The position numbers and the translations under genes were made by a program. A stretch of DNA of 17,726 nt, taken from Chrysochromulina parva (taxonomy: Eukaryota > Haptophyta > Prymnesiales > Chrysochromulinaceae). Positions 10,801-14,478 of the stretch are shown in pieces; positions within the stretch are counted from its first letter, which is position 1, and the number at the start of each line of letters is the position of its first letter. The stretch is taken from NCBI GenBank assembly GCA_002887195.1, contig PJAB01001058.1, positions 1 to 17,726 on the forward strand. Direction: 5' to 3'. Below the pieces are notes generated by a model that was not told where the DNA came from, did no database searches, and was given only the letters and a program-made list of their open reading frames with translations.

Positions 10801-11271
10801 GCGCTCGTGACTGTCGATGGCGATCCCGTCAAGCAGTGAGAGGCGCGCGTGCTCGCGCAGCATCTCTCCACGCCACGCCATGCGCGCCATCTGCACGGGC
10901 TGTGGCACTGGCGTGCTCGAGCTCGAGATCATGTGCTCTACGTCCGACCACACCGACGAGAACGGATTGAATCGTGCGTCGCACTGCTGCAGAAGCGCCA
11001 GCGGTTGAAGGTCACGCACGAGCGCCGCGCCGTCACGCAGCCGATTGTCGCGAACGTCGATTGTGATGAGCTGGGCGCACGCCGCAACTCCGGCGCAGCT
11101 CTCAATCATGTTGTGACGCAGGTCGAGCACCCTGAGCCGGGAGAATGACGCAAGCCATGGCGCGAGTGCTTCGATACGATTGCCAGCGGCGTGCAATTCG
11201 CTCCAGCGTTCTGGGTCCTCGTCTGTGACGATACTCACGCCCTCAAACGTGCGGCGCAAAACCGCCGACAT
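1828..11271 (-). CDS. Giant LRR and EF-hand protein with low-complexity body
   Basis: A single uninterrupted frame of 3147 aa starts at the ATG at 11271; an upstream GTG at 11322 is not a likely eukaryotic start. Residues 26-104 form leucine-rich repeats ending in a cap-like segment near 136-152. Two canonical EF-hand loops follow (DADHSGFMDRAE, 268-279; DDTPDGQMDLKE, 304-315) and a third at 562-573 (DSNADGSISPHE), so calcium binding is likely. Residues about 755-830 are helical with Trp at 760, 794 and 797, loosely like centrin-binding Sfi1 repeats (weak). An acidic Glu/Asp tract (about 1093-1119) precedes a coiled coil (about 1138-1234). A short VPxG-type segment lies at about 2000-2052 and an Ala-rich helix plus basic KAKRARRVRK near 2700-2790. 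The last 350 residues look more structured but were not recognised. Much of the middle is in-frame minisatellite. A ciliary or centrosomal scaffold is possible from the LRR, EF-hand and Trp pattern, but this is inference. Small in-frame introns cannot be excluded. Confidence 0.75.
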   Translation of the reverse strand: MSAVLRRTFEGVSIVTDEDPERWSELHAAGNRIEALAPWLASFSRLRVLDLRHNMIESCAGVAACAQLITIDVRDNRLRDGAALVRDLQPLALLQQCDARFNPFSSVWSDVEHMISSSSTPVPQPVQMARMAWRGEMLREHARLSLLDGIAIDSHERTACLAWEQSRCCSSAAPACRGSGAAASSGCACSCAFASGYSCAAAAATATEPLACAAGHTSFEPSRSLSSGRPDCISSLSSLHLGSSRLNSLYQGSSRVPVRVVTAFDRFDADHSGFMDRAELHAALRHYGIDLSAPGTAAVLARYDDTPDGQMDLKEFGELVRDLEAGRLRSAPAKAISSFEIAPKGISSFELAHLHACEAGVKGGAGVKGGAGGVGGAGGVGGTAVGICASAHREIDICASAHREMATGMGAVMGASDVVVACSVPSGGPIAPNMEVARPSAVRAARAQCGCLALAEAAAASAAALRLKLSCREAESRQSEHLHAAESRQSEHLHAAESRQSEHLHARGAQALGATCAPASAVREATSVVSSAPHVPPPAAATPALAPGASAAESALLFAALDSNADGSISPHELRAGLRRLLAGDAQVAQAFRVALGTVEESLEVQPSSQPLQAQQAGLCRDEEGRWHRRSAACAAAAFVALGAVSTPAAVACTAAHQSHAASSLSHDHAASSLSHDHAASSLSHDQAAYTLHATPAGTCSPRQAAQAGWHAAGARSEREEVLLPPSLRIVGGAEPAISSRELAISNRELRPCRRYLYEWQASAATRRYERAVHAHCLACARAHHSQRTLRETWHDWRTAAHIGKTERLAMRILEQRRARRAERQRQSRGLMSSPKRSRDELREGLLESTAFAESPHRMRKRESQMRESQIRESLMRESQWEATPSALVPPATTAAAAATAAAAAAAAAASATSVNALRPTMNSVSDLPSRGASAVLSATEALDRRLRAADVANCLAALPEQQLYHTVYAPEPRPAGPSGTAGPSGCVAATQQQVQMAQGVAAWEASEASTRESERRRLSMERRRDGYMRRHMHAAEIEDAVATCFASLDALGTTPTGATPSSAREVSPAQSLSRSTVRRAPASSRCFSSSAAEEEEGEEGEDEDVDEEEEEEEEEGEGEAEATKEDAINDEPPVRGARRTSSWHRRRRELERFEQQLREQMAHQMDRIEQMRQRTPTLQTREEQLEQQQELERFQAQMVEKISQMSQMRLALDAEASQMAQMRFTLDAEASLKGLWTPGPSTPGQPKPSAQPTPDPSPPSATSLPETSSEVGALYCSQPPLETALFWAQPPLESAPPSLPPSAPQSLPMSSAVSPIPTEPMHSTTYAASMVSVPVPLTSARGVNAARGVKVSVPVPTSAYVAAPEKTPASASVASHAQVSSASSASSASSASVSPVASASVASHARVMATATPVAVPSSASACIAQPSSASACIAQPSSASACIAQPSSASACTPRAATPSAVPAVRVVEAQPATSRSTFRSTLRSTSTLEPPHPPPNNRVHHPNMATEPPRMHPNERMHPNERMHPDERRHPSARAQAPSRAPPEAATRAQAQAGTRAPAAGQAQAGTRAPAAGQAQAGTLPRLMKTTRATPPAPIVPDGAVLGARSLPASAPPLVQARLAPTLEQGPTMAGATLEQDPTMARAALEQDPTMASAALEKDPNMARAALEHAPPMEPAASLSFEPTPPELQSSQSSHSELQPSQSPQHSEAEIDAEIDGRTCHIRDSEAEINGRTETADERQDVPDTAPDFFTDRSPHSQPEETSQAQSCIVAHRVTQSSATPRARSTSTPRARSTSTPRGRSTSTPRARWTSTPPSAEQPKPLGAVSGAPLPIASTPAPLPPAAVVKTTPGWLAGWPSAVLADAQHNAPAAPPPTAERCVELPRTHPPKPELQSPALSAPAPARLTAKVLKVHPSPADWRSPALVTHPSTGAVVGALPGALPGALSGAVSGAALPPPRSRATPPPAGPPHTLHTMAPSGCEGQPHRCEGPPHTLHTMAVTVPEGVAGGTAVNVNHGVNGIRTPSGLIPNMEAVVPSGLCAGQVFEIQLPPMLLPEPAAACGESHELRAACGESHKLRAAWAHTPAALEVLPEDSAALGISCPTLGASVNVSVNGAIQTHPAELMQNEVPSPLNMSTPLPEHPSPDELDDPRTQTASMAPGMAPAGAHVGWPAFTPRAAFTPRAAFDQSPLLSAVMSADGEPPLPLGPSAALGFDSQRRFTALGLAHRASDRPSEVLGPSSAPGPGPGPVPVVPAMPGSAMKPSVHVSDAADAALDREKHDPVQLEHSPVQLEHSPVQLEPGSLTPLDAESLVAWSESLVLSPPSPSVPSHHLGDAARPLAAEAASDGTDLAAFEALATAPSGCEGCSRCEGQPSLAAFAALATALATAPLAPGAVAPPPPTPPQPPSRPQLVPPTQPPPPPPSRVLLPPADKAAIEDAPMDITGLYPTPVQPPRVAAQEPPTPQTSLAGSMPRYLTLMPRITTPRPRSLVEPWASSWAGGGGGPPVESWGAGGGGGGSVVGGTPRAAAAAAAAILRLRRQHVGASLRPPPSTPVAPNTARYSARVRAAVASQATSQAPSQAPLAIHGTVAAAPGLPQWGHAAHAAASHAASAVSGAPLAAAGVVLGAPQAASHASSAVSGAPQAAAGAQTVLPRAAPPTTPRPTQLPAKLHVPIPAHAPNRTDHETAAVAVNVNVNETASVAAPATASAASAATTAATSAATAAAKAADAAAASAARAAAAAESTAVAVAAAAASCQQMASAAAEAAAAPPPKAKRARRVRKAVRPDKASHPWYDSEHSQMAARRVAAARAGRPQRSDCMLDPVWPIGMEPPDGYEALFGPWVPAGKAAAPRGARPSGTVRQAGAGGRWTRRLVHGLAYHSAPTASRPNADATSSLPLPAAVNSAHAFAPLHGCGSMPFAPPLAEPGALALGASIVEVGVSSAAFAMVAELVGRQPPFAPSSGVAVSVLRVLQCCSHLPSQLLPPQPLSRAPLPSWDAAGGSPSAVAGAPRLAFVLGDDLGAISDFVRSGLRLLHVAARPSRTEGLVLAHQLDARSCWRGGGLGVGLGGAGAGGGDGQWGRGGESSANAADAATGATPALSVWRLVLAICWPPTAGQASPVSVAQAVPAFIVDYAVEKRSAQLVS
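3334..3450 (-). repeat. Imperfect tandem repeat, units of 42, 33 and 42 bp
   Basis: Three units begin at 3334, 3376 and 3409. Each starts with a TGCC-AGGGGCGCCC core; the middle unit lacks 9 bp. All lengths are multiples of three, and the encoded peptides are Ala/Gly/Ser-rich parts of the giant protein. Confidence 0.8.
4369..4431 (-). repeat. 21-bp tandem repeat, 3 copies
   Basis: Copies lie at 4369-4389, 4390-4410 and 4411-4431, the last slightly diverged at its end. The repeat encodes a 7-residue PVQLEHS unit in the giant protein. Confidence 0.9.
5027..5096 (-). repeat. 30-bp tandem repeat, about 2.3 copies
   Basis: Copies start at 5027, 5057 and 5087 (partial). The repeat encodes a 10-residue unit containing ACGESHELRA in the giant protein. 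Confidence 0.85.
5273..5367 (-). repeat. 29-bp direct repeat 66 bp apart
   Basis: Identical 29-nt copies lie at 5273-5301 and 5339-5367. They flank a short spacer holding two TTCACACC motifs. The 66-bp period keeps the frame (22 residues) and duplicates the peptide PPHTLHTMA just before the VPxG-type segment. Confidence 0.88.
5411..5476 (-). repeat. 12-bp tandem repeat, about 5.5 copies
   Basis: A GCGCCCGRGA-type unit repeats every 12 bp. It encodes a four-residue PGAL/SGAV unit of the giant protein. Confidence 0.85.
5823..5928 (-). repeat. 24-bp tandem repeat, about 4.4 copies
   Basis: Units start at 5823, 5847, 5871, 5895 and 5919 (partial), with few mismatches. The repeat encodes an 8-residue Ser/Thr/Pro/Arg unit (ARSTSTPR) that is basic and probably disordered. 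Confidence 0.9.
6259..6397 (-). repeat. 33-bp tandem repeat, about 4 copies
   Basis: Units start at 6259, 6292, 6325 and 6358. Each encodes an 11-residue unit close to LEQDPTMARAA. Each copy contains CCATATTAGG or CCATAGTAGG. Confidence 0.9.
6527..6616 (-). repeat. 36-bp tandem repeat, about 2.5 copies
   Basis: Copies at 6527-6562 and 6563-6598 are identical, and a partial third follows. The repeat encodes a 12-residue Ala/Gly/Gln unit (AGTRAPAAGQAQ). Confidence 0.9.
6670..6734 (-). repeat. 18-bp tandem repeat, about 3.6 copies
   Basis: Units start at 6670, 6688, 6706 and 6724. The repeat encodes a 6-residue NERMHP unit of the giant protein. Confidence 0.88.
6801..6848 (-). repeat. 12-bp tandem repeat, about 4 copies
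   Basis: An ATGTCGATCTSR-type unit repeats every 12 bp. It encodes a four-residue RSTL/RSTF unit. Confidence 0.82.
6911..7020 (-). repeat. 30-bp tandem repeat, 3.7 copies
   Basis: Perfect copies lie at 6911-6940, 6941-6970 and 6971-7000, with a 20-nt partial copy at 7001-7020. The repeat encodes a 10-residue PSSASACIAQ unit. There are no spacers, so it is not a CRISPR array. Perfect identity implies very recent expansion. Confidence 0.95.
7093..7131 (-). repeat. 9-bp tandem repeat (GACGCTGAT)
   Basis: About four tandem 9-bp units encode repeated SSA triplets in the giant protein. Confidence 0.88.
7580..7663 (-). repeat. 42-bp tandem duplication in coiled coil
   Basis: Copies at 7580-7621 and 7622-7663 encode a 14-residue coiled-coil segment, SQMRLALDAEA-like, twice. 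The duplication adds exactly two heptads, so coil register is kept. Confidence 0.85.
8634..8693 (-). repeat. 15-bp tandem repeat, about 4 copies
   Basis: A GGCTCTCCCTCATTT-type unit repeats every 15 bp from 8634. It encodes a five-residue MRESQ/IRESL unit. Confidence 0.88.
9214..9294 (-). repeat. 27-bp tandem repeat, 3 copies
   Basis: Copies start at 9214, 9241 and 9268 and are nearly identical. The repeat encodes a 9-residue SLSHDHAAS unit. Confidence 0.92.
9755..9853 (-). repeat. 33-bp tandem repeat, 3 copies
   Basis: Copies lie at 9755-9787, 9788-9820 and 9821-9853, the last with one substitution. The repeat encodes an 11-residue AESRQSEHLHA unit. Its first 14 nt (GCATGCAAGTGCTC) recur inside the intron of the SET-FKBP gene. 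Confidence 0.93.
10058..10117 (-). repeat. 30-bp tandem repeat, 2 copies
   Basis: Copies at 10058-10087 and 10088-10117 differ by a few bases. The repeat encodes a 10-residue ASAHREIDIC unit between the second and third EF-hands. Confidence 0.9.
10127..10196 (-). repeat. Gly/Ala/Val-coding GC-rich tandem repeat
   Basis: Two adjacent short repeat types encode GGVGGA and KGGAGV units of the giant protein, forming a flexible glycine-rich linker between EF-hands. Confidence 0.8.
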
Positions 11272-11601
11272 GCTGCGGTTTGGGCGGCGCTCCTCGTGCT
11301 CGCTACCCTCGCCGGTGCCCACGTCGCTTCAGCGATGGCCGAGCCCGGGACAGCCACAGGCCCGGTAGCAGGGGCTCGAATGAGGCGCCCCTAAATGAGG
11401 CGCCATCGCGAGCGCGAACTCACCGCCTCAAAGACGACCGGGAGCCGCTCGGTAAAAAGACACCGGGGGTAGCCGGGACACACACGGGACACACGGGCAC
11501 ACGGATCACATAGACGAACCTCACAAACATCCCAACCCATCAACGCACTCACACGCACGACCGCACGACGACCGAATCCGCGGCCGCTCGGTACCTGTCA
11601 T
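11272..11601. promoter_or_regulatory. Shared divergent upstream region (giant gene / SET-FKBP)
   Basis: This 330-nt gap lies between two divergent start codons, so it must hold the 5' ends and core promoters of both genes. The half near the SET gene has CAC/ACA-rich sequence around 11480-11560. No TATA box or other known core element was convincing. Promoter identity rests on position only. Confidence 0.5.
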
Positions 11602-13670
11602 ATGATGTGCGCTATTTACAAAGGTCTCGCCCGCGATAGCGCGATCTCGGCGAAAACGATGCCGATGATTGTGGTGTTCACACACCTCCTCCTCGCGGGT
11701 GCACTGACGCTGATGTCGACGCCACCAGCGCGCTCCATCCGAGCCCCTCCGCCGGTGTGTCTGGACAAGAAGAAGGCCACAGCGAAGAAGCCCGCATCCG
11801 CTGGTGGCTTTGGCGCGGCGCCCAAGAAGACGAAGCCAAACGAGGCGGAGTCCACTCCCGAGCAGCGCCAGAGGCTTGACTTTATGGATTGGGTGTCTGC
11901 GGCTGGCGGGGTGGTTGACGCAGTGCGCCTCGCCGATTGCGGCGGCGGCCTTCGCGGTCTCAAGGCGACGCGCGACCTCAAGAAGGGGGAGGTGATCGTT
12001 CGAATCCCTCGCTCGATCATCCTCGACGTGGAGCGTGCGGAGGCGAGCGCGGTGAGCAGCATATGGCGTGGCGCTGCCGACGAGATCCCGGGGTATGTAA
12101 AGATCGGCCTCGCGGTGCTCTACGAGCAGCGGCGCGGTGCCCAGTCGGATCTGCGCCCGTACCTCGAGCTGCTGCCCTCGCGCGCCGACTTCGAGCGCGA
12201 CGGCGGGCCGGCCGCGCTGTGGAGCGATGCCGAGCTGGCCGTGACTGAGTGCGGCGGCCTGATCGAGTCGGCCAAGCGCCGGCGGAGGCAGAGCTATGCC
12301 GCCGACGTGCGCGCCCTCCAGCCCGCAGCCCTCGCCGCACGCTGGACGGAGCTCGACTTACCGGGCGAGCCGCCAAGCGCTGAGGAGCTCTCGTGGGCAG
12401 TGACTGTGGTCACGAGCCGTGCATACGGCGTGGGCAGCGGCTCGGGGCTCGTGCCGGTGGTCGATATGGCCAACCACGACGGCCGGTACCCGCAGCACAC
12501 CGCCAAGGGTCTCGAAGAGGATGGCAAGACCTTCGTCGTCCTCGCGACCGAGCGGATCAAGCAGGGTGCGCAAGTCTGCTTGACGTATGGCAACCTTGCC
12601 AACCTGCTGCTGCTGCCACAGTTTGGGTTCGTGCTGCCCTCTCAGAAGCCCCGCCTCGCATGCAAGTGCTCACCACGGCGCCACGCCGCCCCTCTCCCCA
12701 CAGGTTCGTGCTGCCCTCGTTGACGGCCCCTCCGGATATTGCGCTCGTGGACTGCGCGGGGCTGCTCGAGGACGTGCGACGCGCCGACGGCGGCGCCGCG
12801 CGCCTTGATGCATTGGCCGAGGATGGGCTGTTGATGCGGGAGGGTGATGGGAGAGTGTCCCGATGGCAGAGTGCCGGCGCACCTTTGCAAGCGGCGCTGC
12901 TGAGCCTGGCGGAGGCGGGCGCTCTGTCGGCGGCGGAGGCCGGGGCGGCGGCGGGGGCGTGCCAGGCCCCCGGCAGCGGGTGGCTCGCCTGGGGCGCGTA
13001 CAAGAAGGCGCTCAGCACGACGCTCAACGGCTACTCGACGAGCGTCGCGCAAGATCGCGAGGCGCTCGGTACGGCGCCCGCGCTCGGCTCAGCGGCCGGT
13101 GCGACGGCGGCGGCGGGCCAGGAGCAGGCGCCGTCGCGGGCGCTCGCCCTACCGCCTCGCGCGCGCCTCGCGTGCGAGTTCCGGCTGAGCCAAAAGGTAC
13201 TTCTCAACCAGGCCCTGGCCGCCAACGAGGCGGCTGGCTCTGCGGGGATTCGTGAGGCGGCCGCGCGGCTGCGCTTGCAAGTGCAGGGCGCGCGAGTGTA
13301 CGAGGCTGCGCTGGCGGAGGAGGGGGCGATCGTCACGGGCAGCGGCCTCGTCCTGGTCCACGAGGTCGAGGGCACCGGCGCGAGCCCGTCGACGACCGAC
13401 GAGGTGACTGTGCATTATGAAGGGGAGACGGCCGATGGGGCCGTCTTCGACTCGTCGTACGAACGCGGCAAGCCAATGTCGTTTGCCGTCACGGGTGTGA
13501 TCGGGGGCTGGACCGAGGGGCTGCAGCTCATGAAGGTAGGCGGCAAGGCACGGCTCACCATCCCTTCCCATCTCGGGTACGGCGACAAGGGGAGCCCGCC
13601 GAAGATCCCGCCGAAGGCGACACTCACGTTCACGGTGGAGCTACTCGGGATCAAGGATGCTCTGTACTGA
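11602..13670 (+). CDS. Plastid-targeted SET lysine methyltransferase-FKBP fusion (two exons)
   Basis: Two exons, 11602-12626 and 12704-13670, join in frame to 663 aa. Residues 20-50 (from a second ATG at 11659, MPMIVVFTHLLLAGALTL) look like a signal peptide, followed by a Lys/Ala/Pro stretch like a transit peptide; complex-plastid targeting is inferred. Residues about 92-345 are a SET domain of the Rubisco large-subunit methyltransferase/SETD3-SETD6 class: GGGLRGLKATRDLKKGE, LVPVVDMANHD (283-293) and LTYGNLANLLLLPQFGFVLP, which carries the conserved Tyr. Residues about 345-520 match the Rubisco-substrate-binding region (GYSTSVAQD, PPRARLACEFRL). Residues about 548-660 are a complete Mip-like FKBP with pocket residues Tyr580, Phe590-Asp591, Phe602, Val607-Ile608, Trp611, Tyr634, Ile643 and Phe651 present. 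The family methylates lysine on Rubisco or other plastid targets; here the substrate is unknown. The first exon alone would end at a stop at 12721-12723. Confidence 0.9.
12626..12718 (+). repeat. 16-nt direct repeat straddling both intron boundaries
   Basis: GGTTCGTGCTGCCCTC occurs at 12626-12641 and again at 12703-12718. The first copy spans the 5' splice site and the second the 3' splice site, so the intron starts with the same 15 nt as the next exon. Only one placement of the junction within the repeat gives GT-AG. Confidence 0.95.
12627..12703 (+). other. 77-nt GT-AG intron in SET-FKBP gene
   Basis: The intron begins GTTCGT and ends CCCCACAG. Removing 77 nt shifts the reading frame exactly as needed and joins FGFVLP of the SET domain to SLTAPPDIALVDC of the substrate-binding domain. 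It is phase 2, splitting Gly342 (GG|G). Retention would truncate the protein before the FKBP domain. Confidence 0.92.
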
Positions 13671-13792
13671 AACTCTCGCAGCTCTGACAGAAACTAGAGT
13701 TGATCTTCTCAGGAAAAGGTCCGGTACGGTCGCTGGCAACAACATAAGAGTGTGTTACACGGCCTACCGACACGAACTTCTCTCCCACGCTC
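13671..13792. other. Short convergent intergenic region
   Basis: 122 nt separate the 3' ends of the SET-FKBP and DNL zinc-finger genes. Both 3' untranslated regions must be very short or overlap. No clear polyadenylation hexamer is visible. Confidence 0.55.
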
Positions 13793-14329
13793 TCATCGGG
13801 CAGGGTCCTGCGTGTTGCTCGAAGCGGACGCATCTACCACGGGTGGATCTATGTACATGAGCCCGTCATTGAGCGCGCGCGCCACCTCCTCGCCCTTTTC
13901 TGCCATGATTGTCTCGATGTTCGACTTGTCTCCGAACCAGCCGAGGTTGTCTGCGATCAGGTGCTGTTTCTCGAGACGGCATGGGCAGCGCACGAGGACA
14001 ATGCCGCTATCATACGAGCGCTTGCTGATGATGCGCGTGATTGTGTACTTTTCGTCGCACGGCTCGTGCGTGCAGGTGAAACGTAGCAGCATCTTCGGTC
14101 CGGGGGTGCGCACTCCCGGAAAGTCATCTGTGATCAGAGGGCGTGCCGCCGGGTCAGCCTGCTGAACCTGCGCGGCCACCTGTGCGAGCGCAGACCGAAG
14201 CGCCTCGTCCACCCCAGTCGAACTGAGACGGCGCTGTTGTACCGTCCACATGTGCGTGCGCGGCAGCGCTGCGGAGCGCGGTGCCGGCGTGGGAGCGCGT
14301 GCAGCGAGTTTGGTGAAGGCGACGAGCAT
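13793..14329 (-). CDS. Mitochondrial DNL-type zinc finger protein (Zim17/Tim15/Hep1 family)
   Basis: 178 aa from the ATG at 14329; upstream in-frame sequence opens only from a TTG. Residues 1-39 are a typical mitochondrial presequence, rich in Arg, Ala and Ser with no acidic residue, ending near RRLSSTG. Residues about 80-150 match the DNL zinc finger: LLRFTC, ISKRSYDSGIVLVRCPC and the hallmark HLIADNLGWF (123-132). Family members act in the mitochondrial matrix as partners that keep Hsp70 soluble and active for protein import. Length fits the family. The odd point is the zinc ligands: Cys86-x4-Cys91 and Cys115-x-Cys117, where the family usually has CxxC pairs. His123 and the DNL motif are intact, so the gene is probably functional. 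It is divergent from the membrane-protein gene across 149 nt. Confidence 0.9.
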   Translation of the reverse strand: MLVAFTKLAARAPTPAPRSAALPRTHMWTVQQRRLSSTGVDEALRSALAQVAAQVQQADPAARPLITDDFPGVRTPGPKMLLRFTCTHEPCDEKYTITRIISKRSYDSGIVLVRCPCRLEKQHLIADNLGWFGDKSNIETIMAEKGEEVARALNDGLMYIDPPVVDASASSNTQDPAR

Positions 14330-14478
14330 GCGGTTTCTTTGCGAGCACGCACAGGCGGCAAACCACCTCAAACACTCCTCCAAAAAGCCCAACGTGCCGG
14401 GTGGAGAGCTCGCCTAGAGATTGAGGTAAGTGGAAAATCTGATCAATAAGCGAGATTTCGACGAAGCCGTCGCCGAAG
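14330..14478. promoter_or_regulatory. Short divergent upstream region
   Basis: 149 nt separate the divergent DNL zinc-finger and membrane-protein start codons, so it probably acts as a bidirectional promoter and 5' leader. A strong donor-like GAGGTAAGT at 14423-14431 on the plus strand could mark a 5'-leader intron of the membrane-protein gene. No TATA-like element was convincing. Confidence 0.45.

Noticed and set aside
11272..11322. N-terminal extension of the giant protein from a GTG at 11322
   Set aside because: GTG is not a usual nuclear start codon, and the ATG at 11271 directly precedes the leucine-rich region.
12393..13670. Stand-alone 425-aa FKBP protein
   Set aside because: The first part of this frame lies out of frame inside the SET domain. 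The real domain sequence starts only after the 12703 splice acceptor, so it is exon 2 of the fusion gene.
13671..13710. Small AACTCT/AGAGTT hairpin after the SET-FKBP stop
   Set aside because: A 6-bp stem with a long loop is expected by chance and matches no known 3'-end element.
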